Source of the DNA: Bacillus_BU sp051233475
GTDB lineage: Bacteria > Bacillota > Bacilli > Bacillales > Cytobacillaceae
Assembly (NCBI RefSeq): GCF_051233475.1
Contig: NZ_JBKFGH010000016.1
Coordinates: forward strand, 62,001 to 126,000
Direction of reading: 5' to 3'
DNA length: 64,000 nt
Part shown: in pieces, positions 15,514 through 25,484 of the stretch
How the letters are laid out: every line of letters begins with the position of its first letter
How positions within the stretch are numbered: position 1 is the stretch's first letter
Made by a program: the position numbers and the translations under genes
The notes under the pieces: generated by a model
Told to the model about the DNA's origin: nothing
What the model saw: the letters and a program-made list of their open reading frames with translations, nothing else
Databases searched by the model: none

Positions 15514-17832
15514 ATGAGTGCTGAGCAAAACAAGGAATGGCACAGAGAGCAGGCCCGAGTTAAGGAGATTATTAAAGAAGTTGAGAATAAAATGGGAGCA
15601 CTCATAGAAAAAGGCGGTCATATCGTTCATGATGTCCGAGAGCTCCGTGAGACGTTTTGGAATGATGTTACCGTCAATTTAGATGAGCCGGACGATGTGA
15701 TTGAAACACATACGAGTCTCAGACAACAAGCAGAATTACTGTCTGAGAGAGAACGAAGCCACAGTCAAATTGAGCGGCAAATGAATACGTTAGTAAGATT
15801 AAAAAATACACCTTATTTTGGACGGATTGATTTTTTAGAAGAAGGAGAAATACGGGCAGAATCGATCTATATTGGAATATCTTCCTTCATGGATAAAGAG
15901 GAGCAAAACTTTCTTATCTATGATTGGCGTGCCCCTATTTCAAGCTTGTATTATGACTATCCACCAGGCCCAGCCCATTATTCTACTCCTTCAGGTATGA
16001 TCTCCGGTGAGATGGAATTAAAGCGGCAATTTATTATCAAGTTTGGAACGATTACGGGGATGTTTGATACGGGAATTACGATACGAGATGAAATGCTGCA
16101 AGCCGTTCTCGGTAATAATACGGATACGCAAATGAAGAGCATCGTTGCGACAATCCAAAAGGAACAAAATCAAATCATTCGTAATGAAAAAAGTAAGATT
16201 GTGATCGTGCAAGGTGTTGCCGGAAGCGGGAAAACTTCAGCGGCCTTACAGCGCGTGGCCTATTTGTTATACCGGTACCGGGAATCATTACTACCCGAGA
16301 ATATTATTTTATTTTCTCCAAACCCGTTATTTAATAGTTATGTCTCTACAGTATTACCGGAGCTGGGCGAGGAGAATATGCAGCAAAGCACTTTCCAGGA
16401 GTATCTTGACCGTCGCTTAAGTAAAGAGTTTAAGCTGGAAGATTCATTTGATCAAATGGAATACGTGCTAACATCAAGTAAGGATCCGGCATATGAAGCA
16501 AGATTAAACAATATTCAATTTAAGAGCGGTATCAAGTTTAAAGACATCATTGATGCTTATGTTCAAAAGCTTGCGAATCAGGGACTTATTTTTAACAATT
16601 TTACCTTTAGAAGGCGAATCATCATTTCCGAAGAGCAAATCAATCAATACTTTTACAATCTTGATCGTTCCTATTCTATCCCGAATCGAATTCAAATTGT
16701 AAAGGAATGGCTTTTTAAAGAGTTGAAGAAAAGAATTAAGCTGGAACAAAAGAAAAAATGGGTGGAGGAAGAGATACAGTATCTAGATAAGGATGATTTT
16801 ATTGAAGTGTACCAACAGCTTGAGGAAAAAGGCGGTTTTTCAGAAAATACGTTTGATGATTTTGAACGGGAGCAAGAGCTATTAGCTGAAATGTACGTAA
16901 AACAAAAATTTAAGCCGTTATTTAACCGCGTGAAAAACTTGAATTTTGTTAATATGAAAGAGAATTACCTGCGACTGTTCGATAAGAATCTTGAGGATAC
17001 TCCCAGCAACTGGGAAGGTATTTGTGATCTTACTATTGATTCCGTAAAAAATAATACAATTTTATATGAGGATGCAACTCCGTTTGTGTATTTGCAGGAT
17101 TTACTTTTAGGTAGAAGGACAAACAATTCCATTCGTCATATTTTTATTGACGAAGCTCAGGATTATTCACCATTTCAATTTGCGTTTATCAAACAGATGT
17201 TCCCTTATAGTAAAATGACTTTACTAGGTGACATTAATCAGGCCATTTATACTCATTCGGAAGGATCTGATATGTCCTTGCCAAACCGGATTGATCATAC
17301 AGAGTTAGTGGAAACCTATAATTTAAATACGACATACCGCTCGACAAAGGAGATTGTCGATTTCACTAGTTGTTTAATTGTGGGCGGGGATAAGATCGAA
17401 CCGTTTAATCGGAGTGGTAGTAAACCTTCAATTGAGGTCGTTCAAACGAGGGATGAATTGCATCTTCACCTTGTCGAACAAATTCATCTATATTTGGAAA
17501 ATGGGCATAATACGATTGCAATCATTTGCAAAACAGCCAAAGAATGCCAAATGGCCTTTAACGCTCTAAAGGATAAACTCTCTTTACGATTAATTGGGAA
17601 AGGGACCATTGCATTTGAAACAGGAGTTGTCGTCATACCGGCTTATCTAGCTAAAGGAATTGAATTTGATGCGGTAATTATTTATGATAGTTCCCAGTAT
17701 GCAAAGGAAAGTGAACGCAAACTATTTTACACTGCCTGTACAAGAGCCATGCATGACCTTCATATAGCAGCAGTTGAAGAAATCAGTGCTTTAATGGGGG
17801 ACGTTCCAAAAGAAAAGTATACAGTAGGGTAA
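15514..17832 (+). CDS. helD: RNA polymerase recycling ATPase HelD
   Basis: A 772-residue UvrD/Rep-like motor of the HelD group, which binds RNA polymerase and frees it from nucleic acid. The N-terminal region (about residues 1-90) is a charged coiled coil, as in HelD, where it reaches into the polymerase secondary channel. Then come Walker A GVAGSGKTSAALQRVAYLLYR, Walker B HIFIDEAQDYSPFQ, motif III LLGDINQAIY, motif IV TTYRSTKEI and the late motifs KGIEFDAVIIYD and YTACTRAMHDL. ATG 15514 has TGGAGAGTGAT upstream; an in-frame TTG at 15484 is less likely. Length fits B. subtilis HelD. Confidence 0.93.
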   Translation: MSAEQNKEWHREQARVKEIIKEVENKMGALIEKGGHIVHDVRELRETFWNDVTVNLDEPDDVIETHTSLRQQAELLSERERSHSQIERQMNTLVRLKNTPYFGRIDFLEEGEIRAESIYIGISSFMDKEEQNFLIYDWRAPISSLYYDYPPGPAHYSTPSGMISGEMELKRQFIIKFGTITGMFDTGITIRDEMLQAVLGNNTDTQMKSIVATIQKEQNQIIRNEKSKIVIVQGVAGSGKTSAALQRVAYLLYRYRESLLPENIILFSPNPLFNSYVSTVLPELGEENMQQSTFQEYLDRRLSKEFKLEDSFDQMEYVLTSSKDPAYEARLNNIQFKSGIKFKDIIDAYVQKLANQGLIFNNFTFRRRIIISEEQINQYFYNLDRSYSIPNRIQIVKEWLFKELKKRIKLEQKKKWVEEEIQYLDKDDFIEVYQQLEEKGGFSENTFDDFEREQELLAEMYVKQKFKPLFNRVKNLNFVNMKENYLRLFDKNLEDTPSNWEGICDLTIDSVKNNTILYEDATPFVYLQDLLLGRRTNNSIRHIFIDEAQDYSPFQFAFIKQMFPYSKMTLLGDINQAIYTHSEGSDMSLPNRIDHTELVETYNLNTTYRSTKEIVDFTSCLIVGGDKIEPFNRSGSKPSIEVVQTRDELHLHLVEQIHLYLENGHNTIAIICKTAKECQMAFNALKDKLSLRLIGKGTIAFETGVVVIPAYLAKGIEFDAVIIYDSSQYAKESERKLFYTACTRAMHDLHIAAVEEISALMGDVPKEKYTVG

Positions 17833-17850
17833 ATGAGTCATAATAAAGCT

Positions 17851-17887
17851 AAAAGACTGTCTGATTGGAAAATCGGCAGTTTTTTTA
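17851..17887 (+). terminator. helD terminator
   Basis: Imperfect stem ACTGTCTGAT / ATCGGCAGT followed by T7. Confidence 0.65.
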
Positions 17888-18012
17888 TATCAATAGATCT
17901 ATTTCGGTTTTTATATTTGTTATAGTGAAAAAAGTAGAAAAATATCCACATATTTTACCGGTACAGAAATGATAAAATAGCTTAAACGATTATACAGATT
18001 GGAGAGACATCA

Positions 18013-18372
18013 ATGGAGGAATTGTTGAAGCAATTAATCGAAAACGTAAAGGAAATAAAACAAAATGTTGCGCACATCGATGATTCGATTAAACATTTAG
18101 AAAATCGGCTTTCCAGGTTGGAAAAAGTGGATAGTATTGAGCATAGAGTTTCCGTCAATCAAATTGATCTTTCAGACATAAAGGATATCGTCGAGAAGGT
18201 AGAGGAATTTCAAAGGGAACAGGTTCTTCCAATGGCCAAACAAATTAAAGATTTTCGAAGCAGCATTGATCTAGAACTTATAAATAAACGCCTTGATGCT
18301 CAGTTAACAAAGATTGCCCAAAATGAAGAAGCGATCTTAATGCTAAAGGGAAATGGTAAAAATCGTAATTAA
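18013..18372 (+). CDS. Hypothetical coiled-coil protein, 119 aa
   Basis: Nearly the whole protein follows a heptad pattern: LLKQLIENVKEIKQNVAHIDDSI, then IKHLENRLSRLEKV, and later IVEKVEEFQREQVLPMAKQIKDF. It is soluble and charged with no signal or membrane segment. TTGGAGAGACATC precedes the ATG, and a terminator follows, so it is a one-gene unit. Such proteins are often structural or adaptor proteins. I cannot name a family. Confidence 0.65.
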   Translation: MEELLKQLIENVKEIKQNVAHIDDSIKHLENRLSRLEKVDSIEHRVSVNQIDLSDIKDIVEKVEEFQREQVLPMAKQIKDFRSSIDLELINKRLDAQLTKIAQNEEAILMLKGNGKNRN

Positions 18373-18375
18373 ATA

Positions 18376-18411
18376 AAAAAAATCACACGATTTGAGCGTG
18401 TGATTTTTTTG
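18376..18411. terminator. Terminator between the coiled-coil gene and the radical SAM gene
   Basis: AATCACACG / CGTGTGATT stem with T-tracts on both strands, placed between convergent genes. Confidence 0.85.
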
Positions 18412-18424
18412 TAGTATATATTAT

Positions 18425-20218
18425 TTAGTTATCCAATTTCACTTGAGTGCGAGTTTTGAAGGATAATTGCTTTTTTAAGTTAACCGAAATATCCTCTAAC
18501 AAAAGCTCCATTCCTACCATTGTGAGAGAGAAGAAGTTTGCATAGTGCTTCTTAACCTCCCATTTTAATTCATGCTCACCACAGATACTGTATTCATTGA
18601 TTCCTTCAATATCCTTTTTAATTTTTGCCAATGCAACCGTTCTTTCCGCTTCAGGAAGAGACATTAATTGGTCTATTTTTTCAATATACTTCATTGAGGC
18701 CTCAATTTTGCTATTAACATCCTCATACGTAAAGTGGTCGATTAGATTATATTTAAGTTTAAATTCATTTAGTAGTTGAGCAGATTCATAGGTTGAATTA
18801 ACAATATCGTCTCTTGTCATTTTGTTTGTTTCATAGCTTAACATGTACTTCCAAGAAGGTGCTTTAATCGCCTCGCGGTGATCCTCAAGTGTATGACAGA
18901 ATTTTTTGTAGCCATACAAATCAGGATTTTCAAACGCAGGGCTGGCAGGGTCTAAGAATGGTGCTAATGGCGCCACAAAGTAAGCTAAGCGGCGGTCTTG
19001 ATTACATGCATTGTGAATTTCTTCAACAAAATCGATATTTTTTAAGGCGCTTGCATAATCTTGATCTGGAATACCTACCATGAAGAATAAGTCAATTTTT
19101 GCGCAGCCATGCTTAAGAGCATAGTTAAGAGTGTCAATAACCTTCTTGTTCGTACAACGGAATTTTCCGTTAAAGCGTCTAATTGCTTCGTCATGTGTCT
19201 CGAGAGTTAGCTCCATACTATACTTAGGAACGGATTCGTTAATTTTCTGAAAGAATTCCTCGTCTGCATATTGGAACAGTTCAAAAACCAATTCATTTTT
19301 AAGATTAATTTTCTTCAAGCGTCCTAAGAAATCATCGACATATTCTTTTCCGCCTTGACGAATGTCATGGAGGATAAAAATTGGCGCACGGCTAAACCGC
19401 TGGATAAATTGAATATCCTCAACCAATTTTGCCGGGGATCTTAAGGCTAGTCCAGGGCGATTACAGTTTTGCTCATAGGACAGCTTTGATCCGCCACAAA
19501 TCAAGCAGCCTTGAGTACAACCACGTGCGGTTAAGATAGCTGTATTTGGATACTGTAACCAACCATTATAAGGAAGCGGATCTTTAAAGTTAAAGTACTT
19601 AAATACAGATTTGATAGAATAGCGGTATCCAGGCACATCAAATTCATCTAAGCTGTCTGGAACATACGTAAGCGGATTGCAAACGACTTCGCCATTTTCT
19701 TTTCTCCACGTTAAATTTGGGATATCAGAAAAGTTCTTTTTACCAAACTTAATTTCTTCGATTAGCATGAGCATTAACTTTTCGGTTGAGTCGCCCCGCA
19801 TAACGAAATCAATAAATGGATATTTCAACAAGTCTTCATGATAGTAAGTTGCCGACAATCCACCAAAAATGATCGGTTTAGTAGGATGTAGTTTTTTAAC
19901 AATTTTAGCTAATTCAATACTTCCGTGTGCATGTGGTAGCCAGTGTAGATCAATTCCAAATGCAGCAGCATTAATGCCTTTTAATTTTTTCTCAACATCA
20001 AAGGATGAATTCATTAACATCCGGTTTGCAATGTTAATAATTTTCACACGCATACCGTAGCGCTCTAAATAATCCGCGATACTGGTTAATCCAATCGGAT
20101 ACATTTCAAATACTGGAGAGGAAGGAACTACGTCACTTATCGGTCCAGCTAGTAAGGAGTTCTCACGAAAATCGTAAACACTCGGTGCGTGTAATAAAAC
20201 TAAATCATATTTCACCAT
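18425..20218 (-). CDS. B12-binding domain radical SAM protein, 597 aa
   Basis: The N-terminal third has the cobalamin-domain layout of class B radical SAM enzymes (DLVLLHAPSVYDF, then IGLTSIADYLERYGMRV, and IFGGLSATYYHEDLL). The radical SAM cluster motif is ARGCTQGCLICGG (CX3CX2C), followed by a TIM-barrel region with ELTLETHDEAIRRFNGKF and IDLFFMVGIPDQDY. The C-terminal part (about 140 residues) is helical. Family members perform methylations, rearrangements or ring chemistry; the substrate is unknown. It resembles the TIGR04190-type family, an identification I hold loosely. It is single-gene with AGAGGTGAC before the ATG and no maturation partner beside it. Confidence 0.82.
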   Translation of the reverse strand: MVKYDLVLLHAPSVYDFRENSLLAGPISDVVPSSPVFEMYPIGLTSIADYLERYGMRVKIINIANRMLMNSSFDVEKKLKGINAAAFGIDLHWLPHAHGSIELAKIVKKLHPTKPIIFGGLSATYYHEDLLKYPFIDFVMRGDSTEKLMLMLIEEIKFGKKNFSDIPNLTWRKENGEVVCNPLTYVPDSLDEFDVPGYRYSIKSVFKYFNFKDPLPYNGWLQYPNTAILTARGCTQGCLICGGSKLSYEQNCNRPGLALRSPAKLVEDIQFIQRFSRAPIFILHDIRQGGKEYVDDFLGRLKKINLKNELVFELFQYADEEFFQKINESVPKYSMELTLETHDEAIRRFNGKFRCTNKKVIDTLNYALKHGCAKIDLFFMVGIPDQDYASALKNIDFVEEIHNACNQDRRLAYFVAPLAPFLDPASPAFENPDLYGYKKFCHTLEDHREAIKAPSWKYMLSYETNKMTRDDIVNSTYESAQLLNEFKLKYNLIDHFTYEDVNSKIEASMKYIEKIDQLMSLPEAERTVALAKIKKDIEGINEYSICGEHELKWEVKKHYANFFSLTMVGMELLLEDISVNLKKQLSFKTRTQVKLDN

Positions 20219-20467
20219 TTATTGTCACCTCTAAAGTTAATGTCTTTGTTAGCATTAAAAAGTTTTTTCTATTGTGATGTTAATAACATAATCATGTGTT
20301 TATCGTATAAAAAAAGGAACATGAAAGCTATAACTTGGTAATTGTGTCATTAAACGTTCGAAAAGCTGTTTCAAAATATTGTCTAAATGTGACGAATGGC
20401 ACATAAATAGGCGTTTTTTTAGGGGAAATTAGCGTGTTTTGTTGTATTAAAATACTTTCAGAACTTA

Positions 20468-20495
20468 TTGAATTTTTATGCGAATAGTGTAAAAT
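20468..20495 (+). promoter_or_regulatory. Promoter of the large membrane protein gene
   Basis: TTGAAT (20468-20473), 16-base spacer, TAAAAT (20490-20495). The rest of the gap 20219-20545 is AT-rich and shows no frame or repeat. Confidence 0.5.
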
Positions 20496-20545
20496 TACAC
20501 TAAAGGGAAATTTTGGGCAGTTGACTATAAGAGGTGGTGGAAAAA

Positions 20546-23500
20546 GTGGATAGGCTGACGAAGGATGAACGAAAAAAGGTGTTTATCTCAGAGCTGCATT
20601 TATTACTTGAAGAAGACTATATTAACGGAAGGCAATTTAATGAAATCGCCAGGGCGCATCATCGATTTTACGCCGATCAGCCATTAGAAAAAGAAATTGC
20701 ATTTGAACCAGTCGATCAAAAGGCTCCATTACAGCCGCAGATTCAGAACAAAAAACCAGCAGTTGTTATGACTCCAAAGAAAAAACCAGAAAAGAAGAAA
20801 TTGACTGGAGAAGAAATCAGAGAAAGAAATATCACCTGGTCTTTAAATCTTGGTGTGATCTTGTTGTTAATTGGCGGTTTATTTGTCGCTACCAGTAACT
20901 GGGCGACCATGCCAGACTGGTTGAAAAGCGGATTAGTTGGTCTCGTATCATTATTGTTCTTCGGGATTTCCTTCTTATCAAAAAAGGTGTTAAAAATCGA
21001 AAAAACGGAGTTGGCTTTTACCGTACTGGGCAGTTTATTTTTACCGATTTTCCTATTATCAATTGGCTGGTTTCATTTGCTTGGGGAATATTTGTCGGTA
21101 TCAGGTGAAGGTCGATTCATTTTTGGTTTTTTAAGCAGTCTTGTTATCATACCAGTTTATATTAGCATTGCGGTAAAATTGTCCTCGCGATTATTTGTAT
21201 GGTTTGCTTATTTAGCAGTGACTGCAGGAATGGCATTTTTCATCGCCACCTTTAAGTTAGAGCAGGATTGGTTTTATTTTGCCTTCATGCTCTACAATGT
21301 ATTGACGGTTCTTTTGTTTCATCGCCTCAAAAAAAGAGAAACACTCAAGCTGTTTACGGAAGAACTAGTTGCCTTTGCGCAGATCCAACTAATCTTATCG
21401 TCCCTGTTAACGATGGTGTTTTTTGAAAATCACATCGTGAATGGGGTTAATATTATCTTGACAGCTTCAGCGTATTTAGCCATGGTGTATGTGAGTGGAA
21501 GAAAGGAATATCATTTCGTCTTTAGCGCCATGATTGTGTATGGTGCTTATCAGTTGATCGAACACTCTGTGCTTGATTATTTCAGTGAGGTATTATTTGT
21601 TCTCGTTGGAGTTGGATTTTTAGCAATTCCAAAATTTTTGGATGATCAATATCATTGGAAGAACATTTTTCAATTTACAAGTGCGCTCGTATCTATGGCT
21701 GCATTTCTTTATATTAGTTTAGAGGCACTTTATACGAACCTTACAATAACTGAACCTTCCTGGGGACTTATCTTGTCCTATTTGTTGTTAGCTGGACAAT
21801 TTATCTATTTAGCTAATGAGAGGGGTTCTCGATTATTCAGTTATCTGAGCCCGATCTTTATGACTGCATCTTTATATGAAGTAGTGATGATGCTAGATCA
21901 AAAGGTTCAATTTGAAGCTTTGAATCTACCGATTTTTTTAATTGGCTTCGCCTTGTTTATTTTGTTCGGATATTTTATTAAAGTGAAATATCTTTCTATC
22001 ATTCAAAATAGCTCTCGAGACATTGGAATAGCAGTGATGTGTTTTTCAATATTTTTCACTCTGTTAGTATCAAATTGTCTTGAGTTGGGTCTGATGCTTT
22101 GTCTGTTTAGTATCAATGTATATTTATTGATCCAGGTGGAGCGCCGCATCGTTTATCAAGTGTTAGCCCCCTGGTTACTACCGCTTTGTCTTGCCGTTGC
22201 ATTCTCAGCTTTTAGTGAGGAATGGCGTGTTAACTCTGCTTTTTATTATAATAATTTAGGATTAAGCATGAATGCTTTGCTTGGAAGCGTGGTATCGTTT
22301 CTTGCCTTCTTTGGCTGGAAAAAAGTAAACCAAGAAAGATTATCAGCGCATTCCTTTGTGATCGCTCAAATCTTCTATTCTGTTGCAATTGTTTTTGCAC
22401 TTACTTTACATGTTAATGAGCTTTGGATGCGTCCGCTTGTATTACTGGGTGGAATTGGTGTTTATTTGGCTTTATATTTTGTGAAAAAACTCCGGTGGGT
22501 TCCATATTTAGTCGGTTCCATCTCATTAATCACTTATTTTACGATTGTACAATCGTTTCATATGCAGCTTCAGGTTCCACTTTTAGTGCAGTACGTAGAG
22601 TATTCTTTTGCGAGCGCCGTTTTGCTTTTGATTTCATACTCATTGAAAAATAAACGTACGGGTCTAGCAAGTGGCTATGCATGGGTTGGCCATTTGTTTC
22701 TACCAATATCCTTGCTGTTTAGTTTCTTTCTATATGGCGAAAAATCGATTTGGAGCTTTTTATTAGCAGCAATTTTATATTTCGCGAGCACTTATCTTGT
22801 CCATTTAGAATGGAAAATTAAAACCTTTTTATATAGTGGTTTTACAGCCGTATTTCTTATGATGTTAACGGGTATCATGAATTTTCAAATTGATGTGAAG
22901 CTTCAATATTCTTTTCTGATCACGAGTATTTTGATTGCAGTGTATTGGCTTTTGGAAAAGCCAAGCTTTAAACAACGAATTGTATTTTTCTTTGTTCCAT
23001 TCTCAATATTAGGAATCGTTGTGTTTATCGGAATTTACCCGTATTCACTTACCGAGTTTTTGGTTACTGTTGGCTATTGTTCGGGTCTGTTATGGTTCAT
23101 GTCCGTTAATAAGTGGAAAGTTATGCACGTTATTCCTCTATTATTAGTCTTTGCGGCAACGATGCAATTTTTACAATTAGCCGCATGGAGCGAACAAGCA
23201 AAATTATTATTGGTGAGTTTGGCAGGAATCACCCTGTTGTTTGTAGGAAAACTCGTCTATAGCAGCTTTCATCAAGCAGATGGAAAAGGTGGACTGAAGG
23301 AGCTGGACGGGTACACGATTATCGCTTTTCTTTACTTTGCTTCCTGTTACATATATCGACCAGAGCTTATTTGGACGAATTTAGTTCCCGGACTTTTTAT
23401 ATCGTTTGGTTTTTGGTTGCAAATCGCTCGAGTTCCAAAGGATATGTCGGTATGGGTGAAAATAGGTGCAGGAATTTATCTGCTCGAACCGTATTATTCT

Positions 23501-23989
23501 TTCATTTCTGACTTGAATATACCGGAGCTTTTTGAACGGGAGACCCTGGTTATCCCTTGGGTGGCGGCAGTCATTTATTTGCAACGCTGCTTAAATGGAA
23601 AATACAAGAAAGTCATGAGTCAAATTCAATGGGCCGTTTTAATAATCGTTTCATTATTTCTTATTCAGGATGGGTTAGAAAGCTCAACCATATATGATGC
23701 CCTAATTTTAGGGACACTTTCGCTGATTTCGATGCTGGCAGGAATTGCGCTCAAGGTGAAATCCTATTTTGTTGTCGGTTCAGGCGTTTTATTGTTAAAT
23801 GTGTTTTTACAAACACGGCCATTTTGGGGCAATTTACCTTGGTGGGCTTATTTATTAATCAGCGGCTCCATCTTAATTACAGTTGCCAGCTATAACGAAT
23901 GGCATAAACAAAAAACGGCAAAAGGGGAAACAACGGCTTTCACGATTATCAAGCAGAAGATTCTATTATGGATCAACAAATGGGATTAA
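20546..23989 (+). CDS. Very large polytopic membrane protein, 1147 aa
   Basis: The first 90 residues are soluble and Lys-rich (LTKDERKKVFISELHLLLEED, then a Pro/Lys linker). From about residue 95 almost everything is hydrophobic: roughly thirty predicted membrane helices, starting NLGVILLLIGGLFVATSNWATM. The NLGVxLLxxGxxxFxxxNW opening resembles the DUF2157-like group of membrane proteins. No transport, catalytic or ATPase motif is visible. GTG 20546 is preferred over GTG 20534 because AGAGGTGG is then at proper spacing. It is single-gene. Function unknown. Confidence 0.8.
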   Translation: MDRLTKDERKKVFISELHLLLEEDYINGRQFNEIARAHHRFYADQPLEKEIAFEPVDQKAPLQPQIQNKKPAVVMTPKKKPEKKKLTGEEIRERNITWSLNLGVILLLIGGLFVATSNWATMPDWLKSGLVGLVSLLFFGISFLSKKVLKIEKTELAFTVLGSLFLPIFLLSIGWFHLLGEYLSVSGEGRFIFGFLSSLVIIPVYISIAVKLSSRLFVWFAYLAVTAGMAFFIATFKLEQDWFYFAFMLYNVLTVLLFHRLKKRETLKLFTEELVAFAQIQLILSSLLTMVFFENHIVNGVNIILTASAYLAMVYVSGRKEYHFVFSAMIVYGAYQLIEHSVLDYFSEVLFVLVGVGFLAIPKFLDDQYHWKNIFQFTSALVSMAAFLYISLEALYTNLTITEPSWGLILSYLLLAGQFIYLANERGSRLFSYLSPIFMTASLYEVVMMLDQKVQFEALNLPIFLIGFALFILFGYFIKVKYLSIIQNSSRDIGIAVMCFSIFFTLLVSNCLELGLMLCLFSINVYLLIQVERRIVYQVLAPWLLPLCLAVAFSAFSEEWRVNSAFYYNNLGLSMNALLGSVVSFLAFFGWKKVNQERLSAHSFVIAQIFYSVAIVFALTLHVNELWMRPLVLLGGIGVYLALYFVKKLRWVPYLVGSISLITYFTIVQSFHMQLQVPLLVQYVEYSFASAVLLLISYSLKNKRTGLASGYAWVGHLFLPISLLFSFFLYGEKSIWSFLLAAILYFASTYLVHLEWKIKTFLYSGFTAVFLMMLTGIMNFQIDVKLQYSFLITSILIAVYWLLEKPSFKQRIVFFFVPFSILGIVVFIGIYPYSLTEFLVTVGYCSGLLWFMSVNKWKVMHVIPLLLVFAATMQFLQLAAWSEQAKLLLVSLAGITLLFVGKLVYSSFHQADGKGGLKELDGYTIIAFLYFASCYIYRPELIWTNLVPGLFISFGFWLQIARVPKDMSVWVKIGAGIYLLEPYYSFISDLNIPELFERETLVIPWVAAVIYLQRCLNGKYKKVMSQIQWAVLIIVSLFLIQDGLESSTIYDALILGTLSLISMLAGIALKVKSYFVVGSGVLLLNVFLQTRPFWGNLPWWAYLLISGSILITVASYNEWHKQKTAKGETTAFTIIKQKILLWINKWD

Positions 23990-23997
23990 GAAAATGT

Positions 23998-24025
23998 AAA
24001 GGCTGACGAACTTAAGTCAGCCTTT
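23998..24025 (+). terminator. Hairpin after the large membrane protein gene
   Basis: AAAGGCTGAC / GTCAGCCTTT perfect 10-bp stem; only a weak T-tract follows. Confidence 0.6.
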
Positions 24026-24169
24026 AGGCTTTAACAAGCCTGCATTAGCTGATGAAACCCTTGCTAAGAGTAGATTTCTTTCAATGAATCTGAAAAAATA
24101 ATATCGCTTACTTTTTCATTCTATGGTATGATTTTTATGCTTTTGGTATTTTTCTGCAGGGAGGGTATT

Positions 24170-25276
24170 ATGGCCGCAATTTTTTTATCGCTTTTTGGAC
24201 TACTAATTTTTGCTATTATCATTTTTATATTAAAATCGAATCAATTTATTGGACTTGAAGAGAGTTTAGATGAAGTACAAGCATTCATTGACAATAATGG
24301 GGGAACCCATCTGTCCCATTTAACATTCCTTAATGATAAAGAAGTGTATCGAACTTCTAATAATAAAGTGTTAGTTGTTTTTCAAAAAATCGGGAGTAAG
24401 CTTATCGTTCTAGGAGATCCGATCGGAAAAGAAGAGTTTATTAGAGAAGGAATAAAAGAGTTTAAGGAATATTGTAAAGTATTGAAAAAAACCCCGGTAT
24501 TTTATCAAGTTTCAGAACGATTCTTACTATACTATTGTGATTTTGATTATCGTTTGTTTAAATTGGGTGAAGAGGCGAAGGTTGACCTACATGATTTCAC
24601 ATTGGCTGGGAAAAAAGGAGCCAAATTACGGACTAGAAAAAATAAATTTGAACGCAACGGTTTCCATTATTGTGTCTCGTACCCACCGCATTCTAATGAA
24701 CTATATTCGAAGATTGAAGCAATTTCCGAGTCATGGCTTGACAGGAGGCAAGAGAAAGGATATTCCGTTGGCTTTTTTTGCAAGGACTATCTTTCCCGTT
24801 TTCCAATCGCCACGTTAACGAATCCTGATGGGGATGTTATTGCCTTTGCATCGTTAGCGTGTAATAAACAAACTCCAAAACGGACGATCACGATCGATTT
24901 AATGAGACACGTAAAAAATTGCCCGCATGGAACGATGGATTTCTTATTTTTGTCCATTTTCCAATGGTGTAAGGAGCAAGGCTACGACTATTGTAGTTTA
25001 GGAATGTCACCGCTTGCTAATGTTGGTGTCTCGAACAAAGCATCGCTATACGAAAAGCTTGCTCGCTTTGTTTTTGAACATGGGGATTCGTTTTACAAGT
25101 TCAAAGGATTACATGAATATAAGAACAAGTTTGCCCCGCAGTGGGAGTCGAGATATTTAGCCTATAAAAAATCATTCCTTCCGTTTTTGTTTATCCAATT
25201 AGTCTTGTTAATCCACCAAAAACATACAAAGATAGTGGATGGAAGGGTCTTAAAAGGTTTGAGAAGGGTAAGTTAA
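24170..25276 (+). CDS. Free-standing MprF-type C-terminal acyltransferase domain (DUF2156), 368 aa
   Basis: One N-terminal membrane helix (about residues 3-25) is followed by the domain found at the C-terminus of MprF lysyl-phosphatidylglycerol synthases. Typical stretches are LVVFQKIGSKLIVLGDPIG, FYQVSERFLLYYCDFDYRLFKLGEEA, GKKGAKLRTRKNKFERNGF, and DLMRHVKNCPHGTMDFLF with YCSLGMSPLANVG. The multi-helix flippase half of MprF is absent. It may aminoacylate lipids at the inner membrane face with a separate flippase, or act on another acceptor. ATG 24170 has AGGGAGGG upstream; an in-frame ATG at 24128 has none. Confidence 0.82.
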   Translation: MAAIFLSLFGLLIFAIIIFILKSNQFIGLEESLDEVQAFIDNNGGTHLSHLTFLNDKEVYRTSNNKVLVVFQKIGSKLIVLGDPIGKEEFIREGIKEFKEYCKVLKKTPVFYQVSERFLLYYCDFDYRLFKLGEEAKVDLHDFTLAGKKGAKLRTRKNKFERNGFHYCVSYPPHSNELYSKIEAISESWLDRRQEKGYSVGFFCKDYLSRFPIATLTNPDGDVIAFASLACNKQTPKRTITIDLMRHVKNCPHGTMDFLFLSIFQWCKEQGYDYCSLGMSPLANVGVSNKASLYEKLARFVFEHGDSFYKFKGLHEYKNKFAPQWESRYLAYKKSFLPFLFIQLVLLIHQKHTKIVDGRVLKGLRRVS

Positions 25277-25290
25277 TGATTTTATTTCAA

Positions 25291-25476
25291 GGCTGTGTTA
25301 AATTTGACTGTTGATTGCAGCGAGAGGCGCTTGCTTTCCGCGGGGCGGGCGGTGAGCCTCCTCGGAGCTAAAGCTCCTGTGGGGTCTCACCTGTCCCGCT
25401 GCTCCCGCAGGAGTCAAGCGCCTTCCGCTCCAATCAACATTGTATAAAAAAATCAATAATGAGCTTTAACACAGCC
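25291..25476. repeat. Type B repeat copy 3 with outer inverted ends
   Basis: The core 25309-25439 runs TGTTGATTGCAG to TTCCGCTCCAATCAACA. It is framed by a perfect 12-bp inverted repeat, GGCTGTGTTAAA (25291-25302) and TTTAACACAGCC (25465-25476), so the whole unit may be 186 bp. This is the clearest view of the element's ends in the window. Confidence 0.78.
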
Positions 25477-25484
25477 TATTTCAA

